Source of the DNA: Verrucomicrobiota bacterium
GTDB lineage: Bacteria > Verrucomicrobiota > Verrucomicrobiia > Chthoniobacterales > Chthoniobacteraceae
NCBI GenBank assembly: GCA_003402745.1
Contig: QQND01000019.1
Coordinates: 1-42,829, forward strand
Reading direction: 5' to 3'
DNA: 42,829 nt
The notes under the pieces are model-generated. The model was not told the DNA's origin. It saw only the letters and a program-made list of their open reading frames with translations, and made no database searches. The first letter of the stretch is position 1; each line of letters begins with the position of its first letter. Of this stretch, positions 33,901 to 41,548 are shown piece after piece. The position numbers were made by a program, and so were the translations under genes.

Positions 33901-34668
33901 CCCGCTCCCGCCTTAAGCCGCATCCCAGCAGTTTGGGTGGCCGCCGGCCGAAGCCTCCTTCCAGCCACAGACTGGTTTGGACCGAAAGAAGCGCCTAATT
34001 TCTCCAAGGCCAACCACTATCCGCCCGGGTTTCCATCCCAGGACAAACAGGCTCCGAATTTGGAATCGCCGATGGTGTATTTGGCGGCGAAAAAGGCGGA
34101 TCAACTGGCGCAGAACATGGGATTCCGACTGCCAACTCCCGAAGAGTGGGAGGCCGCGTGCGAGCAAACCAAATCAAAATCTGAAGCCCTCGCCCATTTT
34201 AATTTTCGCGATGCAACATGGAATGCAGAGCAGCGACATCTCAAAAATCTACTCGTTACAACACTCACTCCAGGTGGCCGCCCCGCGCTGATCCCGACCT
34301 TGGACCAGTTGGAAACCTTTGCTCCAGACAGTTCCCCAGGCCGCTCTAAGAACCCACTTCCCGTGCATGAGGGGGACGATCGGTTTTTGTGGTTCGCACC
34401 AGTCGGCCAGGGAGGCCAGACCGGTCTCATGCATCATCTGCTTGGAAACGTCTGGCAGTTTGTAAAACGAAGTGAAGGAGACTTCTACGCGGTCGGAGGG
34501 TCAGCGCTTTCGGAACCGAGGGCGCAAGAGCGGCCCGTAAAGGTGGACCGTACAGAAACAGCCTACACGGACGTCGGACTGCGCCTGGCGATAGATTCTG
34601 ATTTTGTTGAACCTAAGGAAGTTACGGAACTAAAAAAACTTTTCAGGGAAGCTAAACTGTCCAGGTAG
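30961..34668 (+). CDS. Pseudokinase-transmembrane-FGE-like fusion protein of the type VI locus
   Basis: A 1235-residue protein starting at a GTG with AAGGA upstream. Residues 1-230 have kinase-like landmarks: a glycine-loop G14-W-G-K-F-S-I-V-Y, K36 in VIKSV, then H135-G-N137 where active kinases have HRD, and D158-F-S where they have DFG. The lost catalytic aspartate suggests a pseudokinase. One transmembrane segment follows (about 247-267), then a long helical periplasmic region. The C-terminal ~280 residues are formylglycine-generating-enzyme/SUMF1-like: RLPTPEEWEAAC (about 1055), LLGNVWQF (about 1160), AVGGSALSEP and VGLRLAID. PpkA-type kinases of type VI systems have a related cytoplasmic kinase-TM-periplasmic design, and FGE domains occur in some such loci. 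The role is probably signal transfer across the inner membrane. Confidence 0.75.
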   Translation: MFVFGTFRAKSEIGWGKFSIVYEAESTGAAGPTVIKSVSLQSQEQDFLEGVNAASFHKAVERQKRAHTHGCKGVLPILASGREGLFGFYVTQRCSRSLQDWISQRVHLPIGTLESIASGVLQILETLKEKTRAGHGNLKAANILTLGTGDKLELLVTDFSAEDLPPARDLQALGLVLVQLVLRRSMETVDWPVPQSREWAQFGTEGEAWRAYCNLLLDPAFGAQPDSLSAARVVLPKQKKKTRRWAKIAIGTGLGFAALACGFVFFKAEPPPAPVSGEAWEVFCEEYDQWFGYFCSHAGEWRNKAEKNAYLKEQMVKRLDEVRGEKDLKEAFDPRNIIAESGSSKRGDPKSFAPDLPSLSAKELSRVNRAMQAVALVKTAVEGWPEPKEMQKMLSEGGPTGLKLDNAFVPKWGIELPVWLALNVGLSDAWKKLGEHEKYLNAFNNEYVKSASKKTLEEAQKAETLGDLEGLLQEASNNALELSTFLKANPEDLEKERLDAVSIDYRGKSLAVAKEWRLRAEETMLKPKTWLANLSKPVGNRSRVVQTKWEGIKKTALEGVTEATLEANRPRFRELKDQLGRWGALLSRIDEEFPAATLNPDTAQNQTLRVGLQKVAEETREQFLAGLLQNFPQSSANFQANLLEGVEASTSVQKWTATLSKLSKIPEESAKVQTLLANGYGLEEGISAAQTTLQQAGQAEPAAVAAALNLPEIRELLSVVEVMARIATTDTQTLVQTLVQTLGNARVSVALAILAKLEKQACETEAAWKNFKAAADLVSARVKENIRAEERQSLLLKQVSEATTQQWFSVFRRYDPDQMRKMVAIKEQAQLAAAGFTGRDRYNLAVLKAQDALAQGQGFEPATVRTDFLNEVANLSDPGLVAEPAVSTLLAGLKPLTFSADRKASAENSKPIQRGWRLVSEKSVPEQSAFLRWQGRKQLHEMSLVRFQRANGTSFFLASSAVSLGLAADWLEREDVNLPLPAPALSRIPAVWVAAGRSLLPATDWFGPKEAPNFSKANHYPPGFPSQDKQAPNLESPMVYLAAKKADQLAQNMGFRLPTPEEWEAACEQTKSKSEALAHFNFRDATWNAEQRHLKNLLVTTLTPGGRPALIPTLDQLETFAPDSSPGRSKNPLPVHEGDDRFLWFAPVGQGGQTGLMHHLLGNVWQFVKRSEGDFYAVGGSALSEPRAQERPVKVDRTETAYTDVGLRLAIDSDFVEPKEVTELKKLFREAKLSR
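33153..33185 (+). repeat. 12-base tandem repeat inside the fusion gene
   Basis: GCAGACGCTCGT is repeated twice and then in a partial third copy (33153-33164, 33165-33176, 33177-33185), encoding TQTLVQTLVQTL. It keeps the frame, so copy number may vary without breaking the protein. Confidence 0.85.
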
Positions 34669-35008
34669 ATTTTTGGCGGGGTATTTTTAAGCGGGCAAGA
34701 AATTATGCAGGATACAATCTCCGGGAGGGGCGTGCTTTGTCGATCGGGAGGGAAAAACACGGTGGGAAACTGGGGGACCGTCGAGGACCAAGACGCAGAG
34801 GATAAATATATGGAGCAGTTGGATTTTCTCAACCGTGGCAACCGAATAAATGAACCGCTTAAAAAGACGCGGAATGAAACCAAGACGCCGTGAGCCGATT
34901 ATGGACCAAGTCTCCGGCTCCGCCTGAGATAGGCGACATGAGATCTTGGGCTTGCAGATACTCGTTATATAAATTATGCAAAAGCTTTAGCCAACATACG
35001 CCAGAAGA
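34669..35008. other. Gene-poor interval within the type VI locus
   Basis: About 340 bases between the fusion gene and the TagH-like gene. A 62-codon frame (34705-34893, plus) encodes a charged peptide, MQDTISGRGVL to RNETKTP, preceded by weakly purine-rich sequence; it could be a small gene but has no recognisable domain. Its base composition does not separate it from non-coding DNA. The right-hand end holds a promoter candidate. I see no RNA gene. Confidence 0.4.
34946..34973 (+). promoter_or_regulatory. Sigma-70-like promoter candidate for the tagH-like/tssKLM/tagF operon
   Basis: TTGGGC (34946-34951), a 16-base spacer and TATAAA (34968-34973) lie 35 bases before the start of the next gene. 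The match is moderate, and the AT-rich surroundings are otherwise rare in this high-GC DNA. Confidence 0.4.
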
Positions 35009-35932
35009 ATGTTTGTACTCGACGCACCCGCTTGGGCTCAACAACTCGCTGCCAAACTCCGGCTCCTCCATGCAGACCTAGCCGGTGTTGGTCACGAGCA
35101 GCGCGGAGGCTTCCTACAACAGGAAATCAGGCGTGCCCTTGAAGACATCGTGCCAGAACGCCGCAAAGAATACATGGAAGCGCTGGCCCCCTATTTTCCC
35201 CAAGGGGAAAATTCTTCTCCCGTAGCAGTGCCGGCCGTCCCCGGCTTGGAGGCACCTCTGACGCCAGAAGAGTTGCTGGCAAACCTCGTGCGGATCGCTC
35301 CCCTGTTACCCAAGCGCAAGCTCGAGAGCTTCAGTCTGGAGTTGCAAAAAGCGGGATATCTCCCTCTGGAAACGACCGCTTTGATAGACGCACCTCCGGA
35401 GGACCTCCGCGGTGTGTTCCCCATGGAAGAGGGTCGCCAGGTAGATCTCCAAAGGCTGTACCGGCTGGTCCACATCCTGGGTGAATTTTACGTCAGTCTC
35501 GATAAGGTCACCTGGAACATCTGGCGTGCGCTGGCGCCCAAATCTACGTTCCGCAAGGAGAACTCTCCCTTGAATGACGTCAGTAAAATGGGGGGTCGAT
35601 ATCTGACGGGGGATTCTGAGGTGTCCGCCGAGCAACTTAAGCAAATCACGGGGCGGCTGCGGCAATTATTGGCGGGCGTCCTCACCGCCATCGGCCCTGC
35701 GGGCCGCAGTTTCGCCCAAAAACACCTCGCCCGATTTAGCCCAGACGCTATCCGGGACATCGTCAATCAGGAAGCAGGCTTCTTCTCCAACCTCGAACAG
35801 AAGTGCTGGCGCAAATACAGCGAACTCAATCAGGAATTGAGTGCGGATGGCATCGAGGGAGAACTGCAGGAGGCCATCGCCAGATATACGGAGAACCTGA
35901 TCCGCGGCATTAGTCGTCCTCCCGACGCTTAG
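35009..35932 (+). CDS. TagH C-terminal-domain-like protein without an FHA domain
   Basis: A 307-residue soluble protein. The first ~130 residues (a helical segment with DIVPERRKEYMEALAPYFP, then TPEELLANLVRIAPLLPKRK) are unfamiliar. From about residue 150 the pattern fits the C-terminal domain of type VI FHA proteins: LYRLVHILGEFYVSLDKVTW, then ENSPLNDVSK (compare N-P-L-K), ARFSPDAIRDI (compare F-D-P-E-x-L) and KCWRKYSELNQEL (compare W-x-x-Y-x-x-L). The N-terminal FHA phosphothreonine-binding domain of TagH/Fha is missing. The call rests on this pattern and on its position just before tssK. A different scaffold of the baseplate is the main alternative. The gene starts with ATG after a weak AGAAGA. 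Confidence 0.5.
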   Translation: MFVLDAPAWAQQLAAKLRLLHADLAGVGHEQRGGFLQQEIRRALEDIVPERRKEYMEALAPYFPQGENSSPVAVPAVPGLEAPLTPEELLANLVRIAPLLPKRKLESFSLELQKAGYLPLETTALIDAPPEDLRGVFPMEEGRQVDLQRLYRLVHILGEFYVSLDKVTWNIWRALAPKSTFRKENSPLNDVSKMGGRYLTGDSEVSAEQLKQITGRLRQLLAGVLTAIGPAGRSFAQKHLARFSPDAIRDIVNQEAGFFSNLEQKCWRKYSELNQELSADGIEGELQEAIARYTENLIRGISRPPDA

Positions 35933-35959
35933 TTACCTCCACAAAAACTACACTGAGTT

Positions 35960-37339
35960 ATGTCTTTCCAAATCCACTGGCACGAGGGTCTCTTTTTGCA
36001 GCAGCATCATTTGCAGATGATGCAGAAGGGTGTTTATGACGCCATTGCCGCACAGCGTAATCTGACCGCTTCCTATCCTTACGGCATCGTTGAGATGCGG
36101 CTTGCCCTCGATGACCTGGAGGCGTTGCGACTGCGTTTCACGCGTCTGAGGGCTATTATGCCCAGCGGCTTGGAGGTGGACTTTCCTCATGGCGCAGACC
36201 TCCCCTCGATAGACATCAAGCAGGCCTTCAGCGGGAGCGCCCTCGCGATCCCTGTTTATCTGGCGGTTCCACTCTATTACCAGTCCAGGGCCAACACTTT
36301 GGAGGCAAGTCGCTCCGACGATGCACGAGCCAAGCTGTTGTATAAAACTGCGGAGGTCGAAGTGGCCGATGAAAATACGGGTGAAAATCCCAAGCCGCTG
36401 CTCGTGCGGCGGCTCAACGCGCGCTTGATGCTGGAGCATGAAGACCGCTCGGACATGGAGGTGATTCCGCTTTTAAGAATTGTCCGAGCCACCCAACAAG
36501 AGGTCGCGCTCCCTCGCCAAGATCCTGATTTTGTCGCCCCGTGCCTCGTGCTTTCTGCCTCTCCTGTGCTGCGCGAATTGGTGCGCGACTTAGCCAGTCA
36601 GGTGGAGGCCAACCGCAAGGAACTCACCATCCAAGTCTCGAGGGGCGGCTTTAGCATGGAAACGCTTCGAGGCATCCAATTCGAACAGATTTTGCGCCTG
36701 CGCACTTTGAACCGTTTCAGTGCTAGTTTGCCTTCTCTGGCACAGGCCCAAGCCGTTGCGCCATTTCTAATCTATCTGCAGTTGCGTGAGTTATTGGGAG
36801 AACTGACCGCATTGTATCCGGATCGGGATGATTTCGATGTGGCAGCTTACAACCATGACAACCCACTTCCTGTGTTTCGGGAACTGGACAAAAAACTGCG
36901 TTCGTACCTCCGTGGCTCCGTGGCTCCCAGCTATCTGAAAGTCGCGTTTGTGGTGGAAAGCGGTGAGACGCAGACGGCCAGGCTCTCGGAGGAGCATTTT
37001 ACCAGGCCGAACGATTATTTTTTGGGTATCAAAACCAAGGAAGATCCCAAGTCTTTAGCCCAGTTTGTAGAAGACGACGACGCCTTCAAGTTCATGCCGC
37101 GCGGATTCGAAAAAATGGCGATCCGGGGTGTCAAACTCAAGGAGGAACGCCACCCCCCGCTGGAATTGCCTGCTCAGAATAACCTCCATTATTTCAGGCT
37201 GTTGCGGGGTGAGAACCCGCGCATGTGGGCGCAGCTTGAAATGGAAAAGGGAGTCGTCATTCGCTGGAAAGGCAAGGTGGACCCCGACTACGAAATCACC
37301 CTTTACATGACCATTCCCAGCGGAGGTAAAACGCCATGA
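35960..37339 (+). CDS. tssK: Type VI secretion baseplate protein TssK
   Basis: A 459-residue protein of family length, starting with the typical IHWHEGLFLQQHHLQMM (compare V-x-W-x-E-G-M-F-L-x-P-Q-H-x-Q). TssK is a trimeric baseplate subunit that joins the TssFGE wedge to the membrane complex TssJLM. Later blocks LFYQSRAN-like (PLYYQSRAN), ILRLRTLNRFSASL and HYFRLLRGENPRMWAQLEMEKG are also typical. The final four bases overlap tssL (ATGA), which indicates coupled translation. Unlike the flanking regulators, nothing in it looks degenerate. Confidence 0.93.
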   Translation: MSFQIHWHEGLFLQQHHLQMMQKGVYDAIAAQRNLTASYPYGIVEMRLALDDLEALRLRFTRLRAIMPSGLEVDFPHGADLPSIDIKQAFSGSALAIPVYLAVPLYYQSRANTLEASRSDDARAKLLYKTAEVEVADENTGENPKPLLVRRLNARLMLEHEDRSDMEVIPLLRIVRATQQEVALPRQDPDFVAPCLVLSASPVLRELVRDLASQVEANRKELTIQVSRGGFSMETLRGIQFEQILRLRTLNRFSASLPSLAQAQAVAPFLIYLQLRELLGELTALYPDRDDFDVAAYNHDNPLPVFRELDKKLRSYLRGSVAPSYLKVAFVVESGETQTARLSEEHFTRPNDYFLGIKTKEDPKSLAQFVEDDDAFKFMPRGFEKMAIRGVKLKEERHPPLELPAQNNLHYFRLLRGENPRMWAQLEMEKGVVIRWKGKVDPDYEITLYMTIPSGGKTP

Positions 37340-38040
37340 ACCTTTTGGAGCTTTGCGAGCCCCTCTTCCAGTACGTTTGCCTCCTCAACAGGGCGGGGCG
37401 AAAATCAGGGCACTATGAATACGTGGCGGTCAGGGCAGAAGTGCTGTCGCTTTTTGAACAAATGCACACCCGGGCGATCTCGGATCCGCGTCTAAGTCAT
37501 CAGTACAAGGCGCTGGAATTGACGCTGCTCTTTTTCACGGACTCCATGATCAGCGAGAGCGGACATTCTTTTGCCTCAAAATGGAACTCGAGCCGCCTCG
37601 CCGATGAACGCAGTGAACTGGCGGGGGATGAAAAATTTTATGACCACTTGGAAGCGACGATGGCCGACCAGAGTCCCGAGGCCTCAGAGCGGTTGGCGGT
37701 GTTTGCTACCATGATCGGCCTGGGCTTTACCGGATGGTACCACGGTCAGCCAGAGTACCTGCGCAAGAAAATGCTCGAAATCACCCCGCGCATCCGCCCT
37801 TTTATGGAGGCTGATGTGACTGGGAAACTCTGCCCCGAGACGTACGAAAACGTGGACAGGCGGGATCTGGTGGAGCCGCCCAGCAGGGGCATCGCTTTTA
37901 TAGCCATCGCCTTCGTGGTGTTTTGTTTCACGACGCTGGCCTGCAACTATTACCTGTTCGACAAGTCCACTAAACACCTTATCGCCTCCTTGAAAGAGGT
38001 GCTCAAACGCGAGGCTGAATTTGGCCAGGCGGGAAATTAA
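37336..38040 (+). CDS. tssL: Type VI secretion membrane protein TssL (DotU family)
   Basis: A 234-residue protein with a cytoplasmic helical domain and one C-terminal transmembrane segment (about 183-206: GIAFIAIAFVVFCFTTLACNYY), the normal TssL/DotU topology. The domain has GDEKFYDHLEATMAD and MIGLGFTGWYHGQPEYLRKKM, matching the conserved L-G-F-x-G-x-Y block. It lacks a peptidoglycan-binding OmpA extension, so another protein must provide cell-wall anchoring; the TagF-like protein downstream is a possible candidate. It is coupled to tssK by overlap, and tssM starts 12 bases later. Confidence 0.9.
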   Translation: MNLLELCEPLFQYVCLLNRAGRKSGHYEYVAVRAEVLSLFEQMHTRAISDPRLSHQYKALELTLLFFTDSMISESGHSFASKWNSSRLADERSELAGDEKFYDHLEATMADQSPEASERLAVFATMIGLGFTGWYHGQPEYLRKKMLEITPRIRPFMEADVTGKLCPETYENVDRRDLVEPPSRGIAFIAIAFVVFCFTTLACNYYLFDKSTKHLIASLKEVLKREAEFGQAGN

Positions 38041-38052
38041 AAAGGATGGGAT

Positions 38053-41000
38053 ATGTTTGAATTCAGCAGTCTACCGAACCCCGTGAAAGCGCTCTTGGCG
38101 GTGCTCACCGGCACCAGCATTATCGGCGCAATCAGTTTGTTGGATCCCGGCCTGACCGGCATCGTAGCTGTCGGGATGCTCATCCTTGCTGCTTTGGTGG
38201 GCGGGTTTCTCATGCTGCAGCGGGTTCTCGAACGCAAAAAATCCAATTTGTTAACCGGCGGCATCCAGCAGCAGGCGGGTGCCGTCCCGACGGGTATCAA
38301 CGACGCCACCGGCCGTAAAAACCTGGATGATTTACGACGGAGTTTTGAGGGGGGCTTGGAAAAATTTAGAAATGCGGGCAAGGATATCTATAAGTTGCCC
38401 TGGTTCATGTTCGTGGGCGAACCCGGTTCCGGGAAAACAGAGGCCATCCGCCATTCCAACGTCGGGTTCCCGCCCGGCTTGCAGGATGAAATGCAGGGGG
38501 CCGGAGGGACCATCAATATGAATTGGTGGTTCACCAACCAGGCTGTCTTCCTAGACACCGCTGGCCGCCTCATGTTTGAACAGGTCCGGCCGGGCGACAC
38601 CAGCGAGTGGAGGGAGTTTCTCCAAATGCTTCGACGCAGTCGTCCGAATTGCCCCGTTAACGGACTGCTGTTGGTTATTCCCGCAGACAGCCTGATTAGA
38701 GACACCCCGGAGGAAACCTCGCGCAAGGCGGGAAGAATCGCCCAGCAACTCGACACCATCCAGCGGACATTGGATGTGCGTTTTCCAGTGTTCGTGCTGA
38801 TCACCAAAGGAGACCTGCTTAATGGGTTCCGAGAATTCTTTGAGGAATTCAACGACCTTCACACCCAGAACCAAATGTTTGGCTGGTCCAACCCAGCCGA
38901 GCGGGACGAGCCTTTCCGGCCCGAACTGGTCACTCAACACATTGACTCGGTCATCGCCCGCATTCGCAAGAGGCGTTTGGGCCTGCTTAAGGATCCTGTG
39001 CCTCGCAATACGTCTGGCCGTCGGGCGGACGAGGTGGATGCACTTTTTGCCTTTCCTCAGAGCCTGGCCCTCATTGCCCCCCGGCTGCGACATTATCTGG
39101 AACAGATCTTTGTAGCAGGCGAGTGGTCTGCCAAACCCCTTTTTCTTCGGGGTATTTATTTCACTTCCGCCATGCGCGAAGGAAGGGCTCTGGACCAGGA
39201 ACTGGCCCAAGCCGTGGGCTGTTCGCTAGAAATGTTGCCGGAGGGTAAGGCCTGGGAACGAGAAAGAGCCTGCTTCTTGAAGGATCTTTTCACAGAAAAA
39301 GTCTTCCCTGAGAGAAATTTGGTGACCCGAGCCACGAACACGAAACGAATGCTTCGTCAACGGCAGGGGCTCCTCTTCGGCATCGGCGCCCTAGCTTTGG
39401 CCGGCTTTCTCGGCTTCTCTCTCTACCAGTACAGCGCCCTCCAGAGTAGCGTCGGTGAACACGAACAAATTTGGCAGGGCGCCGCCAAGGACTGGACCAC
39501 CGCCAAATGGAATCCTCTGCTGAAAGCCAATTTCAATGGCGGCACCGAGTATCGTTACCTCGGGGACCAACCGGTGGAATCTTACCGGGAGAACCGGGAG
39601 CTGCGGGATAAGCCCCTTTTGAGCATCTTGGAACGGCTCCAGGAGCTCGCCGCCGCCCCGATTGAAACAGGCTGGGTGTTTCGACCCCTGGCAAGTTTGA
39701 GCAGCATCAAAGAAGACCGTGTTAAAGCGCAGCAAGTCGTTTTCAATGCCAGTGTCGTCTCGCCGGTCATTAACGCCGCCCGGCAGCGCATGCAAAACGC
39801 AGAAACAGCTCCCTCAGCTGAGCCCAAAAAAGCAGCGGAAAACCTTCTAATAGAGGCTCATGCCATCGCGGCCCTCCTCCGGCTGGAAATGGACGCCCTG
39901 CAAAAACCCGACAGCTTCGAGGGCGTCCCGCCTTACTTCAGCACCCTCCTAGAATATTCTCTGTCCGAAAAAATTAAGGACGTCGAACAAGTCTCGCGCC
40001 TCCTGACCAAAAACTTCGAAAGGGTCCCATGGCCCCCCGTATGGGCTGCGCGCAGCGCGAGTTCGCTCGCCTCCAATCCCCCAATCCAAAAAGGGCTTGA
40101 ACGCCTCAAAAATTACGCAGATCTGTCGGGGACATCCTATCACAAACACCTTTCAAAAATTCAGGAGCTTTTGGCGGCACTCCGCGAATTCCAGGCCAAG
40201 GAACATGATTTGAATGTCAAACCAACCCTTGAGTCCAAGAGCGATCCTGCCCTGCTCGCCGAAATGGTCCGGCTCTACGAGCAACTGGGTGAAAAAAGAA
40301 AACATCTGGATCTCAAAATCAAGGAAGTCGCAGAAGAAGGTCTCCTGTCTTCCGCTGCAGATGGCCCAAACTCAGCCCTCGCTCAATCGTACGCCCGCGT
40401 CGTCGCTTCCGGAAAAAGCCAGTCCGATGACGCTTTTACCCTCCTTCAAAAAACCTGTTCCCCCAGACTTGGAGACGACAAAAACCGGCTCTTCGCCGAT
40501 GTCGATGCCGCCCTCAAAAAGAAACGCCAGGAAATTGCCGCCCTCCTCGAACAATCCTTGCCCCCCGCTGATGTCGAGGCACTCCAGAAACTCGACGATG
40601 CTTACCTCGCTGATTCCGGAGACCATAAAAGACGGGTTTACGAATTGCGCTGGGATTTGTATGAACGCAGCTACCAGCAGCTCCATCTCACCAAGGGCAA
40701 TCGCGATTTGATCGGAACAGAATGGAAGGAGGCAGGTGCGGTGAAAACACGCCTCCGCGATATCACGGCGTTGGTCCGGTCTAATCAGGAAAAACTGAAG
40801 GAAAAATTCGAGGCCTGTGATTTCTTCCTCGATCTCGCCTTGCGTGGGGGAAACGACCTCATCATCGACGCCTATCTCGCTGAAGTACAACGTAAAGTAG
40901 GGCCCGCGGTGCAGTTCCCGCTCATCTGGCCCCCCGGAGGCCGGACGCTTTCTCCAGCACAAATGAAGGAAACAGGCCAGCTCCTCCGGGACGTGCGCAA

Positions 41001-41520
41001 GGACATTGCTGCAGAGTGGGTGCAGACTCTGGAGCCCTATCAAAAAGACCGCCTCCTCAAAGTCCCCAAGCAGTTCGCTCCGCTGGAGGCGTTTCGGGAC
41101 AGTCTACTTGGTCCTGAGGGCAAGTCGGGCACTTTCACCGTCACCCTCATCAATTACAAAGACCAGACCGACAAGGCGTCTCTGGCGAAATGGAGGGCGG
41201 TGGTTGTTAACAACCGAGTCCAATCCACCAGCGTGGCTTCCAATACCGAAGTCGGAACCTTTCCCGCTGACGGAGACTTCACCGTCGTTTTCAAGGAATA
41301 CACGGACGGGACGGGCAGCAGCCGGACCGTGAGTGGAGGCGGAAGCTGGTCTTTGTTAAAACTCCTTAAACAAGGCGGACGGGCCAAACCTTTGGACGGT
41401 GGACGGCGCTGGCAAATGCCTGTGGCCATCGGCGAAAGCTCCATCGTTTTTGAATTTGCTTTTGACAAACCACTTCCTGACCTGGGCTCCTGGCCTACGA
41501 AGGAGGCGGTGGGTCTGTAG
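38053..41520 (+). CDS. tssM: Type VI secretion membrane protein TssM (IcmF family)
   Basis: A 1155-residue inner-membrane protein of family length. Two transmembrane segments occupy about residues 10-60, followed by a cytoplasmic nucleotide-binding domain with Walker A GEPGSGKTEA (about 122-131) and DTAGRL (about 166-171). A third membrane segment (about 440-460) leads into a large periplasmic part that should contact the TssJ-like lipoprotein. Not all TssM proteins keep Walker A, so this one may bind or hydrolyse nucleotide. An AAGGA ribosome-binding site precedes the ATG. Sense-strand C content rises toward the 3' half. Confidence 0.95.
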   Translation: MFEFSSLPNPVKALLAVLTGTSIIGAISLLDPGLTGIVAVGMLILAALVGGFLMLQRVLERKKSNLLTGGIQQQAGAVPTGINDATGRKNLDDLRRSFEGGLEKFRNAGKDIYKLPWFMFVGEPGSGKTEAIRHSNVGFPPGLQDEMQGAGGTINMNWWFTNQAVFLDTAGRLMFEQVRPGDTSEWREFLQMLRRSRPNCPVNGLLLVIPADSLIRDTPEETSRKAGRIAQQLDTIQRTLDVRFPVFVLITKGDLLNGFREFFEEFNDLHTQNQMFGWSNPAERDEPFRPELVTQHIDSVIARIRKRRLGLLKDPVPRNTSGRRADEVDALFAFPQSLALIAPRLRHYLEQIFVAGEWSAKPLFLRGIYFTSAMREGRALDQELAQAVGCSLEMLPEGKAWERERACFLKDLFTEKVFPERNLVTRATNTKRMLRQRQGLLFGIGALALAGFLGFSLYQYSALQSSVGEHEQIWQGAAKDWTTAKWNPLLKANFNGGTEYRYLGDQPVESYRENRELRDKPLLSILERLQELAAAPIETGWVFRPLASLSSIKEDRVKAQQVVFNASVVSPVINAARQRMQNAETAPSAEPKKAAENLLIEAHAIAALLRLEMDALQKPDSFEGVPPYFSTLLEYSLSEKIKDVEQVSRLLTKNFERVPWPPVWAARSASSLASNPPIQKGLERLKNYADLSGTSYHKHLSKIQELLAALREFQAKEHDLNVKPTLESKSDPALLAEMVRLYEQLGEKRKHLDLKIKEVAEEGLLSSAADGPNSALAQSYARVVASGKSQSDDAFTLLQKTCSPRLGDDKNRLFADVDAALKKKRQEIAALLEQSLPPADVEALQKLDDAYLADSGDHKRRVYELRWDLYERSYQQLHLTKGNRDLIGTEWKEAGAVKTRLRDITALVRSNQEKLKEKFEACDFFLDLALRGGNDLIIDAYLAEVQRKVGPAVQFPLIWPPGGRTLSPAQMKETGQLLRDVRKDIAAEWVQTLEPYQKDRLLKVPKQFAPLEAFRDSLLGPEGKSGTFTVTLINYKDQTDKASLAKWRAVVVNNRVQSTSVASNTEVGTFPADGDFTVVFKEYTDGTGSSRTVSGGGSWSLLKLLKQGGRAKPLDGGRRWQMPVAIGESSIVFEFAFDKPLPDLGSWPTKEAVGL

Positions 41521-41548
41521 GTGTTTCCAAGCTTCAAACTCATCAGCC

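Noticed and set aside
34890-35081. 63-codon plus-strand frame before the TagH-like gene
   Set aside because: It overlaps the start of the TagH-like gene in another frame and crosses the promoter candidate, and the peptide has no coding-like pattern.
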